Made by a program: the position numbers and the translations under genes
Notes under the pieces: generated by a model
What the model was told of the DNA's origin: nothing
Seen by the model: the letters and a program-made list of their open reading frames with translations, nothing else
Database searches by the model: none
Origin: Gonium pectorale
Taxonomy: Eukaryota; Chlorophyta; Chlorophyceae; Chlamydomonadales; Volvocaceae
Direction of reading: 5' to 3'
DNA: 64,000 nucleotides
NCBI GenBank assembly: GCA_001584585.1
Contig: LSYV01000003.1
Location: 1,221,811-1,285,810, forward strand
Shown: piece after piece, positions 11,842 through 23,000 of the stretch
Position numbering within the stretch: position 1 is the first letter of the stretch
Layout: every line of letters begins with the position of its first letter

Positions 11842-14800
11842 ATGGCGCTCGAGGACAGGCCCGGGCACGGGCACGGTGCCGGGGCGGACGCGCGTGCGTC
11901 GTCCTCGCTGCCGCCGAGAAGCTCGAACCAGAGTAGGGCCAGCCCCAGTCGTGAGCGGAGAGCCACTAGCAGCAGGAGCGGGGGCGGAAGCGGCGATGGG
12001 TCGGAGTTCCCCCGTTACTTGATGCAACTCAGCCATGACGTCAAGCGGAATCGAGCGTACGAGATGATACAAGAGTAAGAAACTGTGTGGCGTACTTGGG
12101 TTATGGTGGCGCGCCTCACACGGCACCCCGGGAGCACACGGCCTGCTGAACCGCGCAGGCTGCAGATCATGGTCGGCAACAAGGACGCGGGCATTAAGAG
12201 CAACGCGCAACGCGCGAGAGCAATGGTGCTGCTCAAAGAGGTCCAGGTGTGCTTCGGATCGCTGACGGGCTTTTGAGGGAGCGCCAGTCCTGTGCCGAAG
12301 GCAGCCCTAGCGCAGCACGGCATAGTGGCGCCTGGCCTCCCTCCTCGGGGCTGAGCGGCTTCGCCCAACAGCACGGCAGGGGGGCCGGTGGCGGCGGGAT
12401 ACGAAGAAGGTCATCAATGATTGTCCCGATGGGACGTCCTCGTTTCCATACACGGGCAGCTTTCGTTACCGTATGCATCTTGCCGTGTTACCTTGCCTGA
12501 CAGGCTGTGCTGATTGGGTTGGAAAACAAGCTTGACGCGCAGACCTTCGACCTGGGGGTGGCCGCCGTGGAGCGCTCAGAGCTCCGAAAGGTGGGCAGCT
12601 TGCTGGCGGCCTGGGGGGCAGTGTGCGCCAACCCCGTGGCAGCGCAACCCGACTGCGGCCAGTCGACATCCCGCCGCTATGCATCGATTGCAGCGCGCTC
12701 CCCAGGCACACCCGCACTGCGACACGCCACCCTCCGCACCAACACGCGGTGCTGCCACCTTGTAGGAGCTCCGTGATGAGAAGGCCAAGGAGGTGGCCCC
12801 CTTCCACACGGTGGACTTCCGGAGCACTGAGGTGAAGGACCTGCCGCACAAGCTGCGGACGCTGTTCGAGGATAACCAGGCAAGAGGTGCAGCAAATCTG
12901 GGAGGGGCCGTAGGACAGCGGAGGCCAGCAACACACGGGGGCGCAGGGATCATTGTGATACGCGCCGTGCTGACCTGCAACGTCGTCGCGTGGTTGGGGG
13001 CCGGAATGCGTGGACCTGAAAACCGGACCAACGGACACTCTTCATGCGCGCCCATGCAGGCGTTCAGGCTTACTGGCCCACCATCCCTGCCACGCTCCTT
13101 GGCCCTTTGCCTGCCCCCTGCCCCTGCCTCCGCCGCCCCCTCCCGCAGCTGCTCCGCGAGCAGGTACGGTCGCTGCAGTACTCGGTCCGCAGTGCTGAGG
13201 CCAAGCTTGAGGCTGCTGAGCGAAAGAACAGCGCCCTGGAGCTGGAGGCGGCAAGCCTCAGCATGACGCTGCGGGTGGGCGCGCGGGGACAACGGGCCGG
13301 GAAGCGGCGACAGGGCAAGGCAGTGACCTTAGGTCTGGGGCGGGGGTCGCATGCGGCGGCTGGGCATTAGCACACATGCACCAGGTCAACCTGCTTATTC
13401 TGGCCAGCCTGGTGAGCAGCCAACGGCGATGCGCAAAAGACCATGCGTACTTGGGCCATTACCGCAGCCGAGGCGCACGATCGGGGCGTGGTATCGGCCC
13501 TGCAGCGGCAGTTTCTGCCCGGTAGCTGCTATGTGTTACCGCTACAGTATGTATTCCCACGCACGGCTGCGCAGGAGGCCGGCGGAAGCCCCGACATGGC
13601 TCAGGAGATGCGGCGGCTGCGGGACACGACGCGCAACGCTGAGGCGCGGGCGCTGCACCTGGAGGGCCAGGTGGTCACCCTGCTGCAGCAGATGGAGTCG
13701 GACCGTCAGGCGGCCACACAGATGGCCCGCGCGCAGGCGGCGCGCCAGGCCGCACTCGAGGAGCGGCTGCGGGCGGCGCTAGGCTTGGCGGCGGCGGCGC
13801 GCGTGGCCGGCGGCGCTGCTGCCGCCGGCGCCCGCAGCAACGTCGTTAGCTCGGTGGGTGGCCCCCGCAAGAGCAGTGCGCGGGGTGGCACGATCGTGGA
13901 TGGATGGGATCAGGGGGCGACCGAGGAGGATGGCGGCAGGGGCGGCGAGGCCGGCGGCAGCGGCCGAACGCTCGACTATGGGGGCTCGGATGTCCCTTTT
14001 GACACGGACCACCCCGGCCATGTCCCTGACGGCAGCGGCGGTGACGGCGCCCGCGGCATGGGCATTGCCGAATCGCGCTCCTCAAAGTACTTCCGCCAGT
14101 CCGGGTACTCGCCAGGATCGAGCATCGGCGCTGCCGGCAGCACACGCGGCCGGGGCAGCTCGGCTGCTGGCCGCGACCGCTCGCCGCACAGCCCGCCGCG
14201 CAGCCCCGTGGGTCGCTCCCTGAGCCACAGCCCCGGCAGCAACATCCCCGCCCTCTACCCGCTCTTCAACGCCAAGGCTCGCAACTCGCACGCCTTCTCG
14301 GTTGACGCCTCGACCTGGCACTCTTCAAATCCTAGCATCGCGGGGGGCGGGAGTTTCGTGGGCGGGCCAACCTACGGCGGAGGGGCCAGCTTCACAGGCG
14401 GAGCAAGCTACACGGGCGGCGCCAGCTTCCCCGGCACAGCCAGCTTCGCCGGTGATGCAGGCGGCCCGCCGCCTCAGCCGCCGCTGCTACATCTCCCGCC
14501 TCCCTCGCACACATCGCAGCGCGACATGGGCCTTTCGCCACGCAGCGCAAGCGCGGGCAGCGGCATCGGGGCCGCATTTAGCGTGGCTGGCGGTGGCGCA
14601 GGCGGCGGCACGTCGAGCCGGCCGCAGAGCGGCCACCCCTACGGCTCAGGGCCGGGCCTAGAGGTGCTGCAAGAGGGGCGTGGGATGCGCTCGATGTCGG
14701 CGTCTAGCAGGGACGCGGCGGGCCCTGGCGAGCCAGTGCGCGCCATCAACTCCTCGGCCACGGTGACTTCACGGACACTGCTGCCCAGCGTCAGCAACGG

Positions 14801-15164
14801 CAGCGCCGGCGGCGGGACTGGCGGCGGCGGCAGTAGTGGGGCTGGCACCGCGCGGAGCTCCGCGGGCCTGGGCATCCTGTCGTTGCGTGTATCCACGGGC
14901 ACAGGGTCGGGCAGCGGCAGTGGGACGCGGAGGAGCACCGGGCAGGGCAGTGCGGTAGCGGCCGGTGGTGCCGGCGCCGGCGCCGGCGGGGGGAGCGGGA
15001 TGCAGGTCATCGGCTCCGAGGCGAGGCAGGCCGACAGCGGACAGCTCATAGCAGAGCCTGCGGGAGGAGCCCCGAGGGCGGCAGACGGGGTGCGGCCGGA
15101 GACGCCTTGCGTCCAGGAGAGCTCGACACTGCTAGCTGTGGGGTCTGGGCCCAACGCTCCATGA
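11842..15164 (+). CDS. Coiled-coil protein with Gly/Ser-rich C-terminal half, function unknown
   Basis: No family recognised. Exons 11842-12074, 12159-12246, 12504-12590, 12766-12879, 13149-13274 and 13575-15164 join in phase to 745 aa. After a Ser/Arg-rich N-terminus, about residues 60-290 are helical and charged with heptad character (for example AKLEAAERKNSALELEAASL and EMRRLRDTTRNAEARALHLE), which predicts a long coiled coil. The last ~450 residues are low-complexity Gly/Ser/Ala. They include a short tandem series of G-G-x-S-[FY]-x-G units around residues 475-515 and several S-P-R-S-P-like phosphosite clusters. The intron after exon 4 appears to use a GC donor (CAG|GCAAGA at 12880), because only that junction keeps frame. 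A structural or scaffold role (cytoskeleton, basal body) is possible but is only an inference from architecture. Confidence 0.72.
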
Positions 15165-15608
15165 ACGCGTTACAGCATGTGTGAATCTGGCCGGAGCTGC
15201 CGGATTGTCGGAATGTATAAGCACAGACCGGGGCCAACACACATGCTCCGCTTGCCCCAGAAAAGCTTGCCGGATCTTGACAGGGGGGAACAGTGAGACA
15301 GTGCCACCAAGTCCCGTACAAGGTGGTACCCAGCTTGTAGCCCGTGTGGGCGAGCTGGGTACTAACTGGGTTGCAAAGTCAGGCCTCGGACATCCATGTT
15401 ACATGGGGTGCAACTGCAGGTTGAGGGGTGAAGTGTTGCCCGTTTTGATAGAAGTCGTATTGAAGACGCTCCTGCACGTGGATGGTGCAGTGGTTGGAGA
15501 AGTGCTCCTGAGATGGAGGAGGCGCGTGGGCGCCGGGCTTCGGCGGTTGTATGCGTATGGGATGACTCTTGAGGAAGCGGGTGAGCGAGTGGTGATGGTT
15601 GGCACCCA

Positions 15609-15609
<1 letters not shown>

Positions 15610-15647
<38 letters not shown>
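15610..15647. repeat. (GGCA)n tetranucleotide microsatellite
   Basis: About nine to ten uninterrupted copies of the unit read directly from the sequence. It lies downstream of the coiled-coil gene. Confidence 0.9.
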
Positions 15648-15648
<1 letters not shown>

Positions 15649-16207
15649 GTGGTGCCTGTCAATTGTGCAGTGCGCCTGCAGACGCGTGCCGGTGAGCAGG
15701 CATGGTCGAGAGGCCAGTGTACAGGTGCCAATTGCTCTGAATTGTCTCACGTGTCAGGGCAAGCAGGCCTTAAACCGGATGTTTCGGCAACTTGTCTGAT
15801 GCGTAGAGCTTCGACGGAGGAGCATAAATGCCATGAGTGTTCCCATGCTTGGTCAAGCACAGTTGGGATTGTCGTACCGGACGGGCGCTGACTAGCGCGG
15901 AAGGACTGCGGGAATGATGTGTCGACGACACAGAGTGCTGTGAGTGCGGCGCAGGGATGGCGAGAGCCCAGTTCGGTGGCAGAATGATTGCCCATTTGTG
16001 TATGGTAAGTAATTCACGAGGACAATGGCAGTTGCACGGTCAGGGGCGGTGGCGCTTACGTGGCGCAGCACTACGAGCGGGCGCATGCCGTACGCGTGCG
16101 CCGACAAGCGCTTGTACCCGTTGGGTTTGGAGGCTGTGTGCAGACCTGCTGAAGCGGCTTGTCCTGTTGGATGCGTGGTTCACCGTCCAGAAGTGAAGAC
16201 TGTATAC

Positions 16208-16260
16208 ACCATCACTTTCGCGCTTATGCTCGTCGCATGCGTCGTTGCATTTCAACACAT
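16208..16260 (+). repeat. Dispersed repeat element A, copy 3
   Basis: ACCATCACTTTCGCGCTTAT then CTCGTCGCATGCGTCGTTGC and ATTTCAACACAT. It shares most positions with copies at 10741 and 20556 and differs by a few transitions, so the copies are diverged rather than recently duplicated. Confidence 0.8.
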
Positions 16261-17093
16261 GGCTGCTTGCGTGCGTGTGTGCGTGCATGCATGCAGACCG
16301 GGAAGCACGGCCATGCGTGGAGCAGCATCTGTCGATCAGTGCTTTTGCCCCACTGCCTGACGACGTTCCCCCTCCGCCATTGTTCAAATCGGGCCAACGG
16401 CTTAGTGGCGTGTCAACCCGCAGCACGGCAAGCCCCCCAAGATGCCTCTTATCGGCATCCTCTCACAGTGCTTGAGCAGCGACACACGGGAGCTGTCCAT
16501 AGTGCAGATTTGCGGACTGCCTGGTGGTGTTACCGCCTGCGCATCCTACACGCACGCAACCCTTTGCACGCACAAAACACGTTACGCCCAAACAGATTCT
16601 CAGGTGGGTCCACCAGTTGGACGCCATGCTTGCACGTCTAAGCTAAGCTTCAGAGGATGAGGACAAACCCGCTCCCCGCCTGTCAAATACAGCAGCTTCA
16701 CGACTCGGCTGCACAAGGTTTCAGTACAGCGACACCTCTACCCGACTCCCCTCTTGATCCACATGCCATGCAATGCAATACAGTTCAAGCTATGCGTGTA
16801 AGACCTGCAATCCAGGAGCTGATACTCACATTTTGACCAGCAATTGAATTCAGGTGTCGCGGTCTGTCAGCCACTGCCCTACTAGCAGCGCGCTCACGAA
16901 CGTAGCACCAACCTCGAAGCCCAAACGCAATTCATGTAACTGTCATGTCAGTGTCAGCTTTTTCAACTATCCTAGGCAGAAGCACGTCATCCATAGAACA
17001 CCCAATAGCAGAACCATGGGGCACGCCCAATCAAGCCACACAGCCTGCCATGGGATGAGCAGCAGCACCAGCCCGCAAGCAAGGTCAGCAGTT

Positions 17094-20000
17094 TTACCGG
17101 CCCGGGACCGCTGCTGAGCCCCCACGCGCCCCCGGAGGCGCCTCCCACGGCGGCAGCGCCCCGCTACTGCTTATTCCGCCCGACGGCGTCACAAGTCCAG
17201 ACGGTACGCCGCTGAGGCTGACTGTCGGAGGCGTCGGCCTGCCTCCCCCGCTGCTAGTTCCCGTGGGGCTGCTGCTGCCGCCCCCCATCAGCGCCCTCTT
17301 GGCTTCGGCCTTCACGTGCGCAATCTCGTCGTACGTCAAGCACTGCCGTATTTGTGGCGGCGCACGGCCACCGACGTCTCGCATGTGCTGCCACATGAAC
17401 CCGGCGGCGGTTAGCGCGCCCGCTCGGGCGGCGGCGCGGGAGCTCTCGCCGCTATCGACTGAGCCCCCGGCGGCGACGCTGTGCGGGCTGCTGCGCGGCC
17501 GCGTCAAGCTGGCGACGGCGGCTGCCGCGGCGGCGGAGGCAGTCGAACCGGGCCGCTGCAGCACTGAGTCGCGAAGCTGGCCCAGCTGGCTGTTGGCTGA
17601 ACCGCCGCTGCCGACAGCGCCAGCGGTGGACGACAGTGTCAGCGCGGGCGCGCTGGCGCGGATCGCGCTGACGCCGGAGCCAAGGGCAGCCGCCGCCGCG
17701 GCAGCGGCGGAGAAGACGCTGTAGGAGGGCTCGCCGCCGCCGCCTTCAGCAGCACCCACCGGAGACACCCTCCCGGGAATGGGCGCCATGCGGGAAGAGA
17801 AGCGCAAAGGGCTCCCTGGGCGCGGCGCGGACGCGGGCTGACCAGTGGTGGTTGGGCTGGGGGGCGTTGCGCCGGTGACGCTGGCGCGGGCCGCACCCGG
17901 GGCTGACCCGGGGCTGAGCAGCCGGTTGGGAGCTGCGCGGCCGCCGGGTGCCAGGGGCAGCACGCTCTGGCTGGGGCTGCCCAGGCCTAGGGACAGGGAG
18001 ACAGCAGGGCGGGAGGTTGGGGCACAATATGTGGGACCACGTCTGTTCCATTCAGTACAGTCATGAAGAGCCCGCCAACTCACGGACGCCGCGCGATTCG
18101 ATTCATCCACAGACCACTTCATTTTGACGCCCTAGGCGGCCCCAGGCAGGTGGTGTAGCCCCAATGGATGCATGCCCCGCTGCTACACGCCGTCTCACAC
18201 AGCCCGCCTGACGCCAGTCTCTTCCCCGCCGCCCCTCACCCCCCGCCCGGTGCCCACCCGGCTGGTAGGCGGGCGCCATGATGGACTGCATCCGGGCCGC
18301 CGCGGGCTGGTCGCCATGGTAGACGTCCAGGCGCCGGGCGGCCTTGGCGGCCAGGGACTCCACCTGGGAGACAAAGCCGCGGGGAGAGTGTCGTGAAGGA
18401 GGGAGAGAGGGAGGGAGGGAGAGGGGCAGGGTAGGCACAGTAATGACCATTCCTTTCGAATCGAGCCTTGATCCACGCAACAGACGAGTGTCTGGGTATC
18501 GGAAGCATCTATATCGCGCTGATAGAGCACGAGCGCAGGCATGAACCCCCGCCCAAGCGGCCTGCTGCGGCCCTGAGCCGCGATCGCTGGCTTTCCGGTT
18601 GGTGGCGGAGGCTTACCTTGTCCGCCAGTGGCGCCAGCCCCTCCCCGTACACGCCCGCAATGAGGTGCGGCAGCGCGTTGCCCCGCGCCGTGCCGCACAG
18701 CAGCGGGTTGCGGTAGTAGCGCTCCGCGGGGGTGCCCTGCTCGGGTAGGCAAGGGGCGGGTCAGGGGCGGGACTTCAGGCGGAGGGCGGGTTGCAAGGCC
18801 AAGCGGCCAGTGAGCCGTTCTAAAGCCTAATACAATATTCTCACCACAGCGCAGTCCAGCGGGCATGCAAGGGCTTAAGAAAATGGCTGCCCGGCGGCCG
18901 GCCGCGTTCCTTATCTTGCGCCAACATGGACCGACCACTCTTCTGCTGCACTTCCGCCTGATCCGTTCTTACCTCTGCCCCTGGCCGTCCCCTTCGCCCC
19001 ACCATGCATGCCATCCCAGCGCAGCCCTTACGTTTCTGTACAAGTCGACGTTCTTGAACCCCGGGCTGTCCAGCTCCGCCTCCAGCTCCTGCATGTAGGA
19101 GATCACCTTCTCCACCTCGGTGCTGTGGCCGCCCAGCTTCTTGCCGCCTGCAGTTGCAAGGCGGGGGGCAGCAGCGCAGGGGCGGGCGAAACGCGGCAGG
19201 GCAGGTGGGTATGCGGCAGGCTGGCGCAGGCGCGCCGAGCACGGCATCCCCTTTGCCAGGGGTTCGTCACCCCGCGACTGCAGGCTCGTTGCACGCCCCC
19301 ATGGCTCCGGCCCCGTGGCGCACTTCCTCAGTGCCGGGGCAGGAGCTGGCGGTGAATCAGGCGGGCGCGCGGCGCCGCCCGCACTGCGGTTCGCCCCCGC
19401 CGCCCGTGCCTACCTTTCTTCTTGCGCCCAGCTGCCCCGCTGGCGCCCCGTGAGGCCGCCATTGTGCTCTCCTCCTCCTGAGCAGCGCGTAAGGGGAGCA
19501 CGGAGGCTGGTCATGAACATGCGGCGGCACAGGGCGGCTGCTTGCCGCTGGCGGCGGTCGGGGGGAGCTCTGAACATCACAAGGTACACGATGGCAGTGA
19601 GCCGCGCAGCAAGCCCCTCGGGTAGGGAGCCCTGCCTTACCCTTCTCGTGAGGCGCCAAGAGGGGCACTACACCGCCGCTCATCCACGGCTTGCGCAGTA
19701 TACTATGCTCTGCGGTTCACCACGCTGTGTGCTGTAGCTTCTCCCTGCTATCTGATGCAGCCAAGCGCTCAAGGCCTTCCCCGCCCTCGCACGACACGCG
19801 CACCTGCAGTGGCCCCCCCTTGGTTGCCAGCGACGCGTCCGAGTGCCCCACCACCATGTCCTGCCCGATGGTGCCCATCCGGCCGAAGTAGTAGGTCAGC
19901 TTGAAGGCCGTGTCGTCGCGGAGGGCCCTGCAGAGGAGGGGCGCGGGTCAAGGCCGGTGCTCCGGAGGACGCACGGGCGACGGGAAGTACGGTCTTCGAC

Positions 20001-23000
20001 AGACAGTACAGGACGAGACACTGTGGGCCGAGATTAAAGGGCGATGGCAAAGGCCTCACTGCAGGACGACAACAGCACCCTCCCCATTCCCGGACGGAAA
20101 CTGCCGAAAGTTATAGTTTTGGCACCAAGCCGGAGACTCAGTCCGGCTGGGCATTCCATGCACGTGGGCCGGCGCGTCCGCTGACGCCGCACATGTCGAC
20201 TGGCAGCGCACAGGCGGCACAGCCGGACAGGCAGGCGGGCCCAACCTTAGTGCCCGCTGCTGCATGCCCACCTGACGAGCTCTGGCGAGGCGCACTTGAA
20301 GAACTGGTCGATGTGCATGTGGTACAGCGTGATCTCGGTGATCGCAGTGACCTGGCCGGTGCGGAGGCGGGATCCAACGGAACCAAACGGAACCGGAAAC
20401 ATTCCTCACGACCAGAGGCCAATTGTGTCCATATTGGCGCATAGCAGGTACCGTAAAATGCCACCCTTTGCGGATGTACGCATTGGAAAGGTTTGCCCTC
20501 GGAGCCATCCCTTGCAGCTATCTGACAGCAGACGGCACACACACACACACACACACCATCACTTTCGCGCTTACGCTCGTCGTATGTGTCGTTCCATTTC
20601 AACACACACACACAGAATTGTGGTAGGGACATCACCCCTTCGACTACCTNNNNNNNNNNNNNNNNNNNNCCCGCCCCGCCCCGCCCCGCCCCGCCCCGCC
20701 CGCACCTTCTTGGGTATGAGTGCCCTCCGCAGCCTCCGTAGCTCGTCCTCGTGCCCCAGCGTTCCCACCGCCCGCCCGTCCACGATGCTGATGGCCGCCA
20801 GCACCTCATTCACGGGCGCGGCCGCGGGTGCACCGCCCTCCTCCCCCTCCTCGCCCTCGCCGTCCATTGCCGCAGGGCCCCCCCCCGACAGCGCCTGCAG
20901 GCCCTGCAGCAGCGGTATGGCCCCCATGGCGGCGGCCACAGTGGCGGCTGCGGTAGCGCGCGTAGCGGCGGGCGGCGGGCCGGCGGGGGCGCCGCCGGCG
21001 CCGCCAGCGGCAGGGCCGTTGCCGGCGAAGCGGCGGTCGAGGGCCTCCAGGGAGGCTGTGCCTGCGGGTGGAGGGGCAGGAGCCGCAGGGGGGCGGGGGG
21101 TTAGACGGGCGCCTGAACAGGGAAAACAGCGACCCACGCGTGGACTAGCTGGAGGTGAGTTTCGTGCATGCCGTAGATGACTGCTGGTGAGGTCGTCTAC
21201 TCGCCAACACCCTTGTGAATTACAGCGGCTGAGCTCCCCAACGGGAAGCCGGACGCAGCGCGATATCAGCCAACCGCCGGCCATGGCCGGGACTGTGTGC
21301 GCAGCCAGGGCAACGTCGCGGGGCTGCCCAGCGCCCGCCGGCGCCCGCATCAGGAGCCGCAGCTCCGGCGTCCCGCCCCTCACGTGGTAGACGTGGCCCC
21401 GCAACCCCCAACCCACCAGACTTGATGAAGTAGATCTGCTGGTCGGCCTGCGGCTCCCAGTCCTTGCCGGCGGGGAAGGTCGACTGCATCATGTGGCTGA
21501 TCACCTGCGCGACGGAGCAGCCGGGCGGAAGGGATGGGTTCCGCGCCCACTGGATATATAGCCAAGATGTCGTCCGCCAACCCCGTGACAAGTGTGGATA
21601 CACCAGCGCCATGCTGCGCACAGTGCGCCCGTCCCGCATCCCATACCCGCATCCCGGGAAAAGGCTCGATTGTCGACGCCGGGAGCCCCTATCCTCCCAG
21701 TGTTCGACAAAAAGGAAGGGGGTGGCATGTGCCTCGGGCATCCTTTAGTGGCGACGTGCTCCAACCCAAAGCCCCCCTGCTACTGCGCGCACCCTCAGCG
21801 TGTGCGACTTCGGCAGCGCCTGGAAGACCGCAACCCGGCTGTGGAAGAACTGCTCGGCCGCCAGCAGGCGCTCGCGGAAGAAGGGCCCAAAGGTGGACAG
21901 CAGGTCGGCGCGACCGAAGGTGAGGAAGGTGCAGTTGGACGTGGGGGTGGCCACCTGGAGGGGTGGAGACAGCGCAGCCAGGAGAGGGGCAGCAGCGGGA
22001 CGTGAGTCAAGGTAACGTACTGAGTGGCCAGGAGCAGGACTGCGCAGCTCCAGCCCAGAAGACATGAGATCGTGCGGAGGGATGCACGAGGCCCGGGATC
22101 CGGGACGTTGGGTGTTTGACCCACCTCCGCCCGCGGCTCATCGTTGAGTATGGCCATTTCCCCAAAGCTTTGTCCCTTCTTCAGGGTGGCGATCAGCGTC
22201 TTCTCGCGCCGGTTCCCGGGCGGATGCGTCCAGATCTCCACCACGCCTGCGTCGTGGTCGAGAACGGGACAGGATTAAGGTCAGCACACATGTCTCCGAG
22301 TTGCGCCAGGGACGGTCGGGAGCGGGGCAGCGAAGTGGCCAAGCACCGGCAGGCACGCGTGGCATGGGGCTCGACGCCGTCACGTCCCGTCCCGTCACAG
22401 CACAAAAGGTAGAACCCAATGCCCGTCAGCCTGCAGGCCCCAAGGCGAACCCCGCGCTGACGTGGACGTGGCAAGCGCCGCGACCTCTGCCGCACTCCCA
22501 GCGCGGAGCCTCGCCCCCCCCCCACGCCGCCCCACCCACCTGTGAGGATGAGGTGGAATCTCTCGGGTGGGTCGCCTATCCGGTACACCGTCTGGTCCTT
22601 CTTGTAGTTCTCCATCTTGGCGGCGAAGCACGCCTCCATGCGGGTTTCCTCGGGCACCTAGTGGGGGACCCGGCTCCGACGGCTCAGCTCCTTGGGAGTC
22701 CGATCCCAGAGTCGGCCTGCCCCACACCCGGAACTTTGATGACAGCCACCCGCCAACTATACTACCGGTGTAGTAAGTTGCGTTGACCCATGCAATAACA
22801 CTAGAGAAGCGTGGTTTCCCACAGGGCGCCCGCTTTCGCAGCGCCCTGACCCGGCCTGCCCGCACCGACCGACCGACCTTGCGCAGAAAGTCGCTGACGT
22901 ACGACATTGTCGTGCTAAGCTCCTCGAGCAGCTTGTCCAAGCTCATCTTGTTGCCGCTGCTCGGGTCGTCCATCGCCAGCGAGCTGTCATAGTCCAGCGG

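Larger units (their letters stand above)
15165..17093. other. Convergent intergenic region with repeats
   Basis: Between the stops of the coiled-coil gene (plus) and the cyclic-nucleotide-binding gene (minus). It contains a GGCA tetranucleotide array (15610-15647), repeat element A copy 3 (16208-16260) and purine/pyrimidine alternating GT/GC tracts near 16270. No gene with coherent splice phases was found. Confidence 0.5.

Noticed and set aside
11300..12210. 289-codon minus-strand frame spanning the divergent promoter
   Set aside because: It is mainly antisense to exon 1 of the coiled-coil gene and runs into an AT-rich flank; codon content is not protein-like.
20534..20649. CA tracts and repeated units that could suggest a CRISPR-like array
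   Set aside because: No regular repeat-spacer pattern, and the context is a eukaryotic intron; this is a microsatellite plus a dispersed repeat.
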